From positions 1 through 64,000 of the forward strand of contig NZ_CP007543.1 in the NCBI RefSeq assembly GCF_000478825.2: a DNA stretch of 64,000 bases, given 5' to 3'. Both the position numbers and the translations under genes were made by a program. The stretch is from Synechocystis sp. PCC 6714 (GTDB lineage Bacteria; Cyanobacteriota; Cyanobacteriia; Cyanobacteriales; Microcystaceae). The notes beneath the pieces are model-generated. The model worked only from the letters and a program-made list of their open reading frames with translations, was not told the DNA's origin and searched no databases. Each line of letters opens with the position of its first letter. Position 1 is the stretch's first letter. Below are positions 1-8,229 of the stretch, in pieces.

Positions 1-199
1 TAATTCTATCGTGGAATTTTTCCAACTCTCCATCGCTCAATATAAATTATTGCTAATTATTCTCAGTTGATAAATTCTGGAAATTACCAGTATGTCCTAA
101 ATCGTCTTATATGCCTTTTTGCTTGAGAAAATGATGTAGTTAACCTGAAAAGTCAAATGTCAGGGTTATAGGCGATTCTCAGTAGTGTATTTTGTACTG
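1..199. repeat. Left copy of a long duplicated non-coding segment
   Basis: This stretch is clearly similar, base for base with scattered substitutions, to positions 34943-35141. Shared blocks include CTCCATCGCTCAA, ATTCTCAGTTGATAAATTCT and AATGATGTAGTTAACCTGAAAAG. In the right copy a tyrosine recombinase gene lies just outside the repeat, so a second recombinase copy may lie left of this window. The right copy reads as a short open frame through part of the segment, but this copy has stops in that frame, so any coding role is lost here. Confidence 0.8.
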
Positions 200-332
200 T
201 ATCATTCTTAATTTTATTTACTTATTGGATTCATCCATGCACAGGTAAAGTAGGTAAATGAGCAAGCGCTATCAATGCTATCATTGGAGTCATAACCAAG
301 AGCAAGAGTTTGTTGTGAGCTGAAGGTAGTGG

Positions 333-566
333 ATGGCTAATTTAATTGTCCGCAATATTGATGAAGCGGTGGTGGTGGCCCTGAAAAAGCGGGCGGGGCA
401 ACATGGCATCAGTGCCGAAGCAGAGCATCGCAGAATTCTAGAGCAGGCCCTATTACAACTTCCTCGAAAGCCCTTTGCGGAGGTGCTCCGCCAGATTCCC
501 GATGTGGGCAATGACTCAGACTTTGAGCGGATACAGGATGACAGAGCCAGTCAAATATTTGATTGA
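333..566 (+). CDS. FitA/VapB-type antitoxin (ribbon-helix-helix)
   Basis: A 77-residue protein that starts MANLIVRNIDEAVVVALKKR, the usual N-terminus of FitA-like antitoxins. The N-terminal half fits a ribbon-helix-helix DNA-binding fold and the C-terminal tail would bind and inhibit the toxin. The PIN-domain gene downstream overlaps it by 29 bases, the standard antitoxin-toxin arrangement with translational coupling. The complex probably represses its own promoter. It sits between two parts of a duplicated segment and has no counterpart at the same place in the right copy, so it was probably inserted on its own. Confidence 0.85.
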   Translation: MANLIVRNIDEAVVVALKKRAGQHGISAEAEHRRILEQALLQLPRKPFAEVLRQIPDVGNDSDFERIQDDRASQIFD

Positions 567-966
567 TACCAACGTTATTAGTGAGCTACGGAAGCAAGAT
601 AGGGCTGACCCCGGCGTACTAGCATTTTTTCAGCAAGCTCAGAATTTCTATTTGAGTGTGATTACCATTGGAGAATTACGGCGGGGTGTGGAATTAATCA
701 GGCATCGAGGAGATAATCAACAAGCCAATTTACTGGAGGAGTGGTTGGAAATTGTAATTGCAGATTACGCTGACCAGATCCTAGATTTCACCATCTTTGA
801 GGCTCAGGTTTGGGGAAAACTACGAGTCCCGAATCCCCATAACGCCCTAGATAAACAAATTGCCGCCACTGCCCTCAGTTACGGACTGACCCTTGTTACT
901 CGCAATGTTAAGGATTTTGCTGACACAGGAGTTTGTTTGCTAAATCCTTTCACTGGTGATCAATAA
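538..966 (+). CDS. vapC: VapC/FitB-type PIN-domain toxin RNase
   Basis: I chose the ATG at 538 because the protein then begins MTEPVKYLIDTNVISELRK, the normal start of a PIN domain. An upstream in-frame start at 475 would add 21 residues with no PIN homology. Acidic residues expected for metal binding are visible: Asp10 in LIDTN, Glu46 in GELRRG, Asp105 in LDKQIAA and Asp126 in RNVKDF. PIN toxins of this family cleave RNA, often tRNA. The length of 142 residues is usual. The gene overlaps the antitoxin and they form one operon. Confidence 0.88.
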   Translation: MTEPVKYLIDTNVISELRKQDRADPGVLAFFQQAQNFYLSVITIGELRRGVELIRHRGDNQQANLLEEWLEIVIADYADQILDFTIFEAQVWGKLRVPNPHNALDKQIAATALSYGLTLVTRNVKDFADTGVCLLNPFTGDQ

Positions 967-1286
967 TCGGCGATCGCCAATGACACCAGAAACAGCAAAA
1001 AGTTAACCTCCATATTGGTCAGGATGGGGGAAAGATCGTCAACTTTGAAACCCCTAGTAAAAATTATTGGGGTCAACTCCCATGGTTAAATTTGTTTGCT
1101 TTCATTGGTAAATATTCCTATATTTAAGAATTTATTTAAACGGCATCCCCAACAATCAGCTCAGCAGTTAAACAGAGTTATGAGAGCGTTAGTCGACAAA
1201 TTAAAGAAAGTTAAATTTTTCAATCTTTGTGGTCATTTCTCTTTAGCTATTGGACAATATAAATTATTAATTTTAAGGAGTTCATT
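967..1286. other. Intergenic region, duplicated upstream leader
   Basis: No convincing gene. From about 1035 the sequence aligns with 35875 onward and continues through the HTH genes, so this is the left end of the second duplicated block. It contains one inverted copy of the recurring motif AAATTACTAGGGGTTT (1048-1065) and a GGACAA site at 1252. An open frame at 1096-1347 is not conserved as protein in the right copy and is not called. Confidence 0.7.
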
Positions 1287-1764
1287 ATGGAATTTAACCC
1301 CAATGATTGGCCTACCCATAAACAAGGTGAACATGTCCGTCAACTAATACTGGATGCGTTGGACAGTCCAAAGACCAAGGAAGAATTGTCCAATTTGTGC
1401 AACAAGAGCGTTAGACAAATCACTAGACATTTACAACGTTTGTCCAGCGAAAACAAGATTTTGTCCAATGGCAAAGGGCAATTTGTCCGGCGGATTGCCG
1501 CTGGATTTTTACTCCTTTATGTTGGACAAATTTAGTCCAGCGTTGGACTTGACAGAAAAAAATTGTCATATAGAATCCCTTAAACGACAAGTTCCACAAA
1601 AAAATATTTGGGAGATTTAAAAAATGTCCATCGCTGGAAAGTCCAAAGGTGACGTTGTACAACAACTGGAAAAATCCTACGGGGTAGCCCGGACAACAGT
1701 GTTCAATCGGCTGAAATATTTAGGCTATTCGTTGGACAAAGTTGATGATTTGTTCAGTTTGTCC
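1252..1764. repeat. Array of TTGTCC/GGACAA hexamers, left copy
   Basis: The hexamer TTGTCC or its complement GGACAA appears about nine times here, within and around two HTH genes; about one would be expected every 2 kb by chance. The right copy at 36033-36614 holds eleven. Sites lie on both strands and inside codons. They are probable binding sites for one of the two encoded HTH proteins, or iterons. That reading is inference. Confidence 0.6.
1287..1535 (+). CDS. Small winged-helix-like DNA-binding protein, left copy
   Basis: An 82-residue protein with a good Shine-Dalgarno sequence (TAAGGAG) and an ATG. It resembles a short winged-helix domain: residues around 25-60 (LDSPKTKEEL and SVRQITRHLQRL) read as helix-turn-helix, followed by a possible wing (ILSNGKGQFV). 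The right copy at 36137-36385 differs at a few residues only, which supports a real coding sequence. The gene is studded with TTGTCC hexamers that may be its own operators. The short C-terminus GFLLLYVGQI is hydrophobic. I cannot assign a family name. Confidence 0.65.
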   Translation: MEFNPNDWPTHKQGEHVRQLILDALDSPKTKEELSNLCNKSVRQITRHLQRLSSENKILSNGKGQFVRRIAAGFLLLYVGQI

Positions 1765-2202
1765 GATGAACAAATGGCTGAACTTGATAACCTCCACCGC
1801 TGGATAAGTGATGGGGGCAGAATGGCTGATTATCCCAAACCAGGTCAATTGGCCATGGTCACTGATGAAGGGGAACTAGAACAGTATGGGGAAACAATCA
1901 ATTTTGATGCCCTAGAAGGGGACGAGGAACTGGGTCACGCTGAGCTGATCCGGGCGGCCCAAAATCAAGCGGCGGGCATCTTAATTGCCCAGAATTTACT
2001 AACTGCTGAAATCCTGAAAAATCCCCAACATTTACCGGCGGATCTCCAAGCCCAGGTGGAACAGTCCAAGGTGGCGATCTCGCAGAGATCCGCTACGCGG
2101 CGCGCCCCAAAGCCCCAGAATCCGTTAGTGGTGGCTTCCCAATGGATTACGAAGGCGAAGGCTTATCAGAGCAACCAGAATCATGGTCAACTGGCGGCCT
2201 AG
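1624..2202 (+). CDS. HTH protein of the duplicated module, left copy
   Basis: A 192-residue protein. The N-terminus (SKGDVVQQLEKSYGVARTTVFNRLKYLGY, written here in parts: KGDVVQQLEKSYGV then ARTTVFNRLKYLGY) looks like a helix-turn-helix with a recognition helix near residues 22-34. The rest is acidic and of unknown function. The right copy at 36474-37028 is 184 residues; the difference is an in-frame 24-base insertion here that adds a short run beginning SQRSATRR. The gene overlaps the following AAA ATPase frame, as in the right copy. It may load or regulate that ATPase, in the way of transposition or defence ATPase partners; this is speculation. Confidence 0.65.
   Translation: MSIAGKSKGDVVQQLEKSYGVARTTVFNRLKYLGYSLDKVDDLFSLSDEQMAELDNLHRWISDGGRMADYPKPGQLAMVTDEGELEQYGETINFDALEGDEELGHAELIRAAQNQAAGILIAQNLLTAEILKNPQHLPADLQAQVEQSKVAISQRSATRRAPKPQNPLVVASQWITKAKAYQSNQNHGQLAA
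2075..2104. repeat. Small dispersed repeat inserted in frame
   Basis: Compared with the right copy, this gene copy has a net extra 24 bases here. The extra sequence is two back-to-back small palindromes, GATCTC-GCA-GAGATC (2076-2090) and CCGC-TAC-GCGG (2090-2100). This is the look of the small dispersed repeats described in filamentous cyanobacteria. It keeps the reading frame. Confidence 0.7.
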
Positions 2203-2336
2203 GGGCCGGGGAAAGCTGTTACCGGCAACCGGAGATGGAAGGGCTACTCCATTCCCTTTATTCCGCTCGGTCGGTTTTAGTGACATCGGGGGAGGGCATG
2301 GGCAAAACCTATTTGGTGCGCCAGGTATGGGAACGA
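2142..2336 (+). pseudogene. Truncated AAA ATPase, left copy
   Basis: The first 65 or so codons match the intact 306-residue ATPase at 36968-37888, including the Walker A motif GEGMGKTY. Similarity stops abruptly after VRQVWER at about 2336, where unrelated sequence follows and the frame ends at 2354. There is also an internal 39-base deletion relative to the right copy (the acidic linker before CYRQPEMEG). It keeps the P-loop but lacks Walker B and the two C-terminal membrane segments, so it should be inactive. Confidence 0.85.
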
Positions 2337-2392
2337 CAGAAAATTTCCATATAATCCTTACTTATACCCCTATGTAACAGTGAGCATCATCG

Positions 2393-3124
2393 ATGAAGTG
2401 GAAAGTCACTGCGCTGCTAGTATTAATTGCTCTTCCAGGCGTTGTCGCTACCTCTTGGCTTGCCTTGCCGCTGCTCGTCGATGTCTCAAAGATTACGGTT
2501 CCGTTGGAGATCCTACAGATTGCAACGGCCGTTCAAAGTACAGTTCTCGTCACGGTGGCTGCCTTGATAGGTGCAACCGTTGCGCAAAAGGTTGGCCTAT
2601 CGACACCTACAATTTCTGCGTTGGCAAGTGGAGGCAAAGTGTTCGAGGCATTGCGACCGCAACTGTTACCTGGATTGATCGGCGGATGCATCGGGGCAGC
2701 AATAATTGTATGCTTCTACGCGCTGTTGCCAGAATCTCTTCGGTCTGTTCAACTTGAAGCACCCTTGCCATTGGTGGTTCGGGTTCTCTACGGTGGAATC
2801 ACCGAGGAGGTGCTAGTTAGGTGGGGGTTAATGACCCTAATTGCTTGGATCGGTTGGAAAGTCCTGCAAAGGAAGCTGCCAAGACCTACTCAAAGCGTTA
2901 TGGTGGCGGCAATTGTACTGAGTTCGCTGGTCTTTGGTCTATCGCATGTACCTTCAGTGGCACAGTTGTTGCCTGAGTTATTACTATCTGTAGTAGCTTA
3001 CATAACCATCGGCAACGCTCTCTTTGGCTTAGTTGCCGGCTACCTATTCTGGAGTTATGGTCTGGAGGCAGCAATAGTTGCCCATGTTTCCGCCCACTTG
3101 CTTGCTTTTATTATTCATGGATAG
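2393..3124 (+). CDS. CPBP-family intramembrane glutamic protease
   Basis: A 243-residue protein with about six to eight hydrophobic segments. It carries the CPBP (Abi/CAAX protease-like) motifs: Glu-Glu-x-x-x-Arg in GGITEEVLVRWG, a His in FGLSHVP and a further His in VAHVSAHLL. Such proteins process prenylated or membrane peptides and in bacteria are often tied to bacteriocin immunity. It begins 57 bases after the breakpoint of the duplicated block, so it belongs to different imported DNA. No clear Shine-Dalgarno sequence is seen. Confidence 0.85.
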   Translation: MKWKVTALLVLIALPGVVATSWLALPLLVDVSKITVPLEILQIATAVQSTVLVTVAALIGATVAQKVGLSTPTISALASGGKVFEALRPQLLPGLIGGCIGAAIIVCFYALLPESLRSVQLEAPLPLVVRVLYGGITEEVLVRWGLMTLIAWIGWKVLQRKLPRPTQSVMVAAIVLSSLVFGLSHVPSVAQLLPELLLSVVAYITIGNALFGLVAGYLFWSYGLEAAIVAHVSAHLLAFIIHG

Positions 3125-3323
3125 GGAGATAAAGCTGAGTAAATCCAACTATATGCCTATCTAAACTTGCCGCAAATATGGTTGAATCCCCCTTTTCAAA
3201 CCGCTCTTTGAGAAACTCTCTAGCGGCCTCATAGTCTGAAGATAAGTTGTAAAACACTCGATACTAGTCAAACAGTTTTGATACTTCCTTAAGATGCTCA
3301 GAGCTAGGTTGAAAGACTTCCAT
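3121..3323 (-). pseudogene. Truncated GNAT acetyltransferase pseudogene
   Basis: Read on the minus strand from the ATG at 3323, the frame gives MEVFQPSSEHLKEVSKLFD, then a TAG stop at codon 20, then YRVFYNLSSDYEAAREFL and a further stretch ending in VGFTQLYL. It is a paralogue of the intact acetyltransferase at 13210-13656, in which the stop codon corresponds to Gln20. The gene is cut at about residue 67 where it meets the end of the CPBP gene, so the acetyl-CoA binding half is missing. Confidence 0.85.
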
Positions 3324-3381
3324 TAATCATCCTCAAATTTAATCTGGATCTAGGGCTTTCCTTGGCCCGGCACTGGACTAT

Positions 3382-3825
3382 TTGGTGGATAAAAAAATCA
3401 GCGAAGATGTTTGGTCACAAATGTTGAGGGACTTGTCCTGTAGTGTGGCGACGGAATCCTGTGTTAACCAACTGCAAAATACTGCCATCCAAAATTCCCG
3501 CCCCTTGGCAGACCTCCAGGACAAAATTGATGAGAGCATCGCCGCTGTGGAAGAGGCCCAGCAAAAGAATCTGGACTCCATTGCCATCTCTAATTTTTCC
3601 CCTTTCCTCCAGGTCTTTCTCTATTCCACCCTCGGGCCCGTCAGCAATGGGGTGGAGCCTCCGGTGAATAATCCTTTCCGCCTCATCCTTGGTAATGTAG
3701 CAGCCGCCTTTCTGGGCCAGGGCTTGGGTTCTTTATTCAACTGGTCACAATACGCTGGCAACGACTCCCAGCAACAACGGGCGATCGCCATTGGGGACAT
3801 CCAAATTAAAATTGCTCAAGCATAG
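3382..3825 (+). CDS. Hypothetical protein, probably N-terminally truncated
   Basis: A 147-residue frame opening with TTG; the frame is open back to 3343 without an ATG, so the natural start may be lost. The sequence has a Gln-rich, helical first half (ADLQDKIDESIAAVEEAQQK, likely coiled coil) and a glycine-rich hydrophobic stretch (GNVAAAFLGQGLGSLF) in the second half. I do not recognise the family. It lies between two broken genes. Confidence 0.45.
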   Translation: MVDKKISEDVWSQMLRDLSCSVATESCVNQLQNTAIQNSRPLADLQDKIDESIAAVEEAQQKNLDSIAISNFSPFLQVFLYSTLGPVSNGVEPPVNNPFRLILGNVAAAFLGQGLGSLFNWSQYAGNDSQQQRAIAIGDIQIKIAQA

Positions 3826-3969
3826 GCGATCATCAATCGGTCAGAGTTTTGGTCTAATGGCAATGCGGAACGGCCTTGGGATTGGCGGAAACGAAATAGG
3901 TAAGGGTTTAATCGGCGATCGCCCCTGATATTTTATTTGACGATCAAAACCTAAAAGGCTAAGATCTAA

Positions 3970-4030
3970 GTAACAAAACCCGCCCAGGCTAGTGCGAAAG
4001 CATCCTCAAAGTGGCGGGTTGTTCCGCGTC
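3970..4030 (+). ncRNA. Candidate AbiF-type structured RNA
   Basis: Directly upstream of the AbiF-like gene is an inverted repeat AACCCGCC (3977-3984) and GGCGGGTT (4013-4020) that encloses a second hairpin TGC-GAAA-GCA with a GNRA tetraloop. A conserved structured RNA upstream of abiF genes is known (the abiF RNA motif), and related HEPN toxins are controlled by such RNAs. Position and shape fit. I cannot check covariation, so the assignment is moderate. A simple terminator is unlikely because no U-run follows. Confidence 0.5.
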
Positions 4031-4038
4031 TATTGGTA

Positions 4039-4863
4039 ATGACACGTCCTTTTTCTAAACCTGCGCTGACGTTAAATGACCAAATCAATCTACTGGAATC
4101 TCGTGGTCTAGTCATTTCAGATAAAGCAAAAGCAGAATTTTACCTGGCTCGCATTAATTACTATCGCTTTCGCGCTTACTGCCTTCCCTTTGAACAAAAT
4201 TCCCAGACCCATAGCTTTATAACTGGGACAACCTTTGAAAATATTCTTGACCTCTATATTTTTGACCGAGAACTTCGATTGCATCTGTTAGATGCCATTG
4301 AACGAATTGAAGTCTCCATGCGTAGTATTTGGGCTTATGAACTTGCCCATGCTTATAATCCCCATGCCCATTTAGATCGAACATTGTTTGATGAGAAGCA
4401 ATGGGTGAAAAATTTGGCTAATCTTCACCGTGAAGTAGAACGCTCGAAAGAAGATTTCATCAGACATTTCAAGCAGACATACTCAGAAGCTTTACCGCCT
4501 GTATGGGTTGCTGTTGAAGTGATGTCTTTACGCACTCTCTCATCTTAGTTTAGCATCCTTAAGCCTAGACAGATTAGACAAAAAATAGCTATTCACTATC
4601 AACTTGATCACGAGGTTTTGGCATCGTGGTTACATCATCTTACTATCGTCAGAAATACTTGTGCCCATCATTCAAGGCTATGGAATAAGGAAATTATCGT
4701 CAGCCCCAAAAACATTCGTAGTCTTGGCCATCCTCTCCATAATGAGATTGTTACCAACTCAAAAAAAATCTACAACAGCTTAGTAATTCTTGTTTATCTC
4801 ATGGATAAGATTGCTCCCAATCACGAATGGGGAAAAAAGTTATTTGACCTTATAAAAACTTGA
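4039..4863 (+). pseudogene. AbiF/AbiD-like HEPN toxin interrupted by a stop
   Basis: The first part (4039-4548) has the Abi_2 family signature KPALTLNDQINLLESRGL and INYYRFRAY. The same frame then meets TAG at 4546-4548 and resumes without a frame change, reaching SWLHHLTIVRNTCAHHSRLW, which holds the HEPN catalytic pattern Arg-Asn-x-x-x-His. The catalytic motif is therefore downstream of the stop. The segment around the stop could also reflect a pair of compensating indels (an A-run lies at about 4577). Either way a full toxin is not made unless the stop is read through. AbiF-type proteins act in phage exclusion by RNA cleavage. Confidence 0.82.
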
Positions 4864-4986
4864 CCTCAGTCACTGTCAGCTATGGACTTTCCGAATAATT
4901 GGGAGGTTCGCTAGACTTGGCAGAGATAATTTAATCTTTCTTATTCAGAACGATCGCCAATGAGACATGGGCGAATTTTATTAGCT

Positions 4987-5532
4987 TTAAGGAGTACACC
5001 GTTGTAACAAAAAGAAAAAAGGCTGGGAGATAAGCTTATAATCCATCAAGCCGAACACAGAATTATCATCAATTTTCTTAAAAGAATCATTAATTGGTAA
5101 ATAATCGTAAATCATAGTGGCAGTAACTACACCACGACTTTCTAACATTCGCAAACGTGCTTGACTAACTTCAGTTTTAAAAAAACGATTAAACCAACGC
5201 AGACCCGGGGCTATCCATGAATAACGAATAATATCAAAATCTAAGCAGAGTGCCATTACCGTTGGGTTTGGTTTTAGCTTGAAAATTTCTCCCCGATCAT
5301 CTTGAAACAGCAAAGGATGAACGGTTTCCAAATCAATAAACTCCTTGCCATACCAAGAAATCATTTCCAATATGCCATCCATAGGATGATTGGTCATAAT
5401 TCCCTTGCCCTGCCAACGTCCCATCATAAAATCGAGATCTACAGATTCCAAAGAATCATAAAAAAACAATGCTTCGGCAGTAGTCATTGCGGGAGCTAAC
5501 AAGAGAGATTGTGAATCAGTGTTAGCTATCAT
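4987..5532 (-). CDS. DUF4334/GXWXG-domain protein
   Basis: A 181-residue protein with the GXWXG motif (GRWQGKG, about residue 40) followed by a region of the DUF4334 type (WYGKEFIDLETVHPLLFQD). Proteins of this type are small beta-rich proteins of unknown function. The start at 5532 is chosen because a modest AGGA-like ribosome site precedes it. Its neighbours are broken or mobile genes, which suggests that it is a passenger. Confidence 0.7.
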   Translation of the reverse strand: MIANTDSQSLLLAPAMTTAEALFFYDSLESVDLDFMMGRWQGKGIMTNHPMDGILEMISWYGKEFIDLETVHPLLFQDDRGEIFKLKPNPTVMALCLDFDIIRYSWIAPGLRWFNRFFKTEVSQARLRMLESRGVVTATMIYDYLPINDSFKKIDDNSVFGLMDYKLISQPFFFLLQRCTP

Positions 5533-5676
5533 CCTGGCTCCTAATCAAAGTAGTAATTTATCAACATTAAGAAAGATTGTCGCCTTAGCTGAGGGAAATA
5601 ACCCTTGAAATCTAGTACTTGAAAAGCAAAATCTTATGGAAGATAAAAAGGTTTAAGTTAACCCATCTAACCTATT

Positions 5677-6483
5677 TTAATTGCTCTGGTTAGCAACGAA
5701 TTTATTAACCAGTTCAACGTCAATGTCTAACTCCTTGGCAATTTCGGCAATTGTAAGACCTAATTTTTTCAGCAGGGGTATGGTTTCCAGTTTCGCCTCC
5801 AGCCGACCTTCTAGTTTGCCCTCTAGGCGACCCTCCAGTTTCCCGGCAATTTTACCTTCCTCTAAAATTTCTTGATAGACAGCGGATTCCTTCATGATTT
5901 CACTCCTTAAAATTGTCTTGATCAGCTCAGGGGCCAGCAGAATTCCTCCAAAAACTGAGGTTGCTGCCATGAGATTTGCCTTAACTCGATTATCCTCAAT
6001 CTGTTCCAACGCAGTCGCCACTTCCCTTAATTTTAATGCGGGGTCAGAGGTCTGCGTCAATACTGCTAGAGGCAACAACCCTGGACTTTGGAGAAATGCG
6101 TCCGAGGGTTGCTCCCAAAGCCGAATCGCTTGATAACGGTGCACAGTCTCCCCGACCCGAAAACTGTCCTGATAAACCAAGTCATTACTACTGGGTTTCA
6201 AGTAGATGACAAATTGGTGCATTGTCTTCTGGGGAAAACGGCGGTATACCCTCACCCGATAGTCCAACATCCGAAAACCCATGGTTGGGTCGGGTTCCGT
6301 TTGGAATTCCAGATGCAACACCAAATCCTCCGATTGCTCCAAAATCAGGGAATCTGCCCGAATTGGCTCTAGGGAAAGTTCCGTCGGACTAAGCTTGGTC
6401 AATTTGATTGGTCGTCCCAGCAACCAGGCGGCATAGTCTTCAGAAAATGATTCAGCCAGGAATTTGCAGAGATTGTCAAACAT
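5677..6483 (-). CDS. Rpn-like (PD-(D/E)XK) recombination-promoting nuclease family protein
   Basis: I use the ATG at 6483 (MFDNLCKFLAESF). The protein has the early Rpn-type domain with LHLEFQTEPD as the acidic core, a middle helical part (ATALEQIEDNRVKANLMAATS) and a C-terminal repeat of Lys-Leu-Glu-Gly-Arg units followed by a short HTH-like tail (GLTIAEIAKELDIDVELV). Rpn proteins are DNA endonucleases linked to recombination and phage defence and are very common in cyanobacteria. Two broken relatives lie at 14540-14763 and 15493-15845, so the family has been spreading on this replicon. Confidence 0.75.
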   Translation of the reverse strand: MFDNLCKFLAESFSEDYAAWLLGRPIKLTKLSPTELSLEPIRADSLILEQSEDLVLHLEFQTEPDPTMGFRMLDYRVRVYRRFPQKTMHQFVIYLKPSSNDLVYQDSFRVGETVHRYQAIRLWEQPSDAFLQSPGLLPLAVLTQTSDPALKLREVATALEQIEDNRVKANLMAATSVFGGILLAPELIKTILRSEIMKESAVYQEILEEGKIAGKLEGRLEGKLEGRLEAKLETIPLLKKLGLTIAEIAKELDIDVELVNKFVANQSN

Positions 6484-6518
6484 AGCCAAATTCTACCGGC
6501 GATCGCCATATCCACAAA

Positions 6519-6854
6519 TTAATCCATCACTTTGGCTTTAATAATTAGCATCACTCTTTCACTAGCAGTACATTCTGGATTGCCTTGGCAGGATGCGGCT
6601 TGGATATTGCCGGCCTCGTAGGTTAATTTGACCCGCTTGCCCACCAAATCCTGTTCACAAATGTCAAAATCAGCATATTCGGTCGAAATATTGCCCTTGT
6701 TGTCTATTAACTCAACATAACAAGCCCTATCTCCAGCCGTCAGACTTTGAACGATCGCCGTTGAAGGTTGATCAGCTAAGCCTGCCTGAATATAAAAAAA
6801 GCCAGAAAGACAGACGAGGGGCAAAATTGATCGTTTAAGAAACTGATGAAGCAT
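6519..6854 (-). CDS. Small exported hypothetical protein
   Basis: A 111-residue protein with a clear signal peptide (positive start, then LPLVCLSGFFYIQAGLA, cleavage likely after the alanine near residue 27). The mature part has five cysteines that could form disulfides in the periplasm. No known domain is recognised. The ribosome site is weak. Confidence 0.6.
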   Translation of the reverse strand: MLHQFLKRSILPLVCLSGFFYIQAGLADQPSTAIVQSLTAGDRACYVELIDNKGNISTEYADFDICEQDLVGKRVKLTYEAGNIQAASCQGNPECTASERVMLIIKAKVMD

Positions 6855-7245
6855 AGCATTTCCCGAACCTGGGCCAAGCCCATAATTGAAAAAGTTGATA
6901 GGCGATCGCCAAATTTTACTGAGGGTTTACGGCGATGGGGTCGCAACAGAAAAGCAAAAAGCGTACGCTAAGCAAAAATCAGCAATAAGAAAGCTTATAA
7001 ATAAGCAGTTTTAGGATTTAGCCACGCTTCCAAATATAAGAGTCGCAAAGCTAGGCTAAGAAAGAGAAGAAGTTGGAATCCAGTGATAGAGGGTAGGAAT
7101 AGAGATTCTGAGACAAGATCCTCCGCAGCATCCCTGGGAATGCTGTGATTATATGTTCGATACCCTCTTTACCCTCCGGCCAAGGGACTGAAATTTCAGA
7201 GGGCAAGTCAAGACTACTTCAAAACTTACACAAAACTAGGTCAAG
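6855..7245. other. Intergenic region with nested inverted repeats
   Basis: No gene is seen. AGAGGGTA (7088-7095) pairs with TACCCTCT (7161-7168), and inside that lies the hairpin CAGCAT/ATGCTG (7126-7145). This could fold as an RNA or act as a terminator for the minus-strand gene upstream, but there is no U-run. Confidence 0.4.
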
Positions 7246-7887
7246 TTACTCACATGTATACGCCATCGATCTGCCCGTATTGGTGTGCTTAGCGGGCTTT
7301 CGGGTGTAGCTTGGATTGAATATTGTCCCATGGGTATATAAGCAAACGCGGTCACAAGGATGAAAGCTCAAGTCGATGACTGGTTCAGTCTTGCCAACAG
7401 GAATCACCTTGATAACAATATTGTTGGCTGTTTCTTCCGGTATGCCAAAAGTCTTTCTGCTCCATATTGCATTGGCACCAACTAGAGTTCCATTAGTTGC
7501 CTCCGGCACCGGAACTTTTACTCCTCCCAACACTATTTCTCGGGGTGATGCCGGCATGTAAGCAAACGAATATTTCACGGTATACCCTGCTTGATTTATG
7601 AGCTCTACGGATCCTGCGCCCGGGGCCTTGCTAGCTCCACCGCTTCGCGAATCATATGGGCATCCATTCGGTTTCAGAGGCCCTTCGGCGACGATGAAGC
7701 TCATATCCTGAATTCTGGTATTGCTTAAATCTGCTTGGCCGAATAGGGTCTCTTTGAGACCTATAATACTAGTGCTATCAGTTGAAACACTAAGGTGGTC
7801 TTGGTAAGCAACTGAAGGTAGGTTGCCTATTGAGAATAGACTAAACCCTAGCAGAATTGTGGTGTTTAATAGATTTTTGATTGTCAT
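7246..7887 (-). CDS. Exported hypothetical protein
   Basis: Starting at the ATG at 7887 the protein begins MTIKNLLNTTILLGFSLFSI, a typical signal peptide; a GTG two codons upstream is also possible. The mature part of about 190 residues contains VELINQAGYTVKYSFAYMPA and FHPCDRVCLYTHGT; the cysteines suggest disulfides. I do not recognise a family. It stands alone, with repeat-rich DNA on both sides. Confidence 0.55.
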   Translation of the reverse strand: MTIKNLLNTTILLGFSLFSIGNLPSVAYQDHLSVSTDSTSIIGLKETLFGQADLSNTRIQDMSFIVAEGPLKPNGCPYDSRSGGASKAPGAGSVELINQAGYTVKYSFAYMPASPREIVLGGVKVPVPEATNGTLVGANAIWSRKTFGIPEETANNIVIKVIPVGKTEPVIDLSFHPCDRVCLYTHGTIFNPSYTRKPAKHTNTGRSMAYTCE

Positions 7888-8065
7888 TGTCACTCAAAAA
7901 GCGAATTATATAGCTAGAGCATAAGATAAGCAATCAACAGGTAAAGATGTCGTTACAAAGTGAAATACAGCGACCTCGACAGCTACCGCTTTCTTTCCAA
8001 TCTTTCTGGCATGGCGATCGCCAACATAAAGGCTCTGGGGCATTGATTTCCGCTGACTGGGCAGT

Positions 8066-8131
8066 TTCAGTCCCGGTTCTTGCCTAGTCTTCCCTGGGGA
8101 GCTTCGGCCTCCCTTTTTTTATGGTTCCTTG
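8066..8131. repeat. TTCAGTCCCGG element, copy 1, with terminator-like hairpin
   Basis: This 65-base stretch recurs at 15835-15900 with few changes. It ends in a hairpin GGGAG...CTCCC with a TTCG-type loop followed by seven T residues, so it would work as a rho-independent terminator on the plus strand. Copy 1 runs on into a variant of the ACTAGGGGTTT motif (8137-8155). In both places it borders rearranged cassette-like DNA, so it may mark the end of a mobile unit. Confidence 0.65.
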
Positions 8132-8229
8132 CTACGACAAAAATTACTCGGGGTTGAACGGCGATCAAATCTAACACCAGAGTTTACCGACAGCCATGTG
8201 TTGGCGCTTGCAAGAGTATTGGGCATATT

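Noticed and set aside
1096-1347. Open frame upstream of the left HTH gene
   Set aside because: It is not kept as a protein in the right copy, where the DNA is otherwise conserved.
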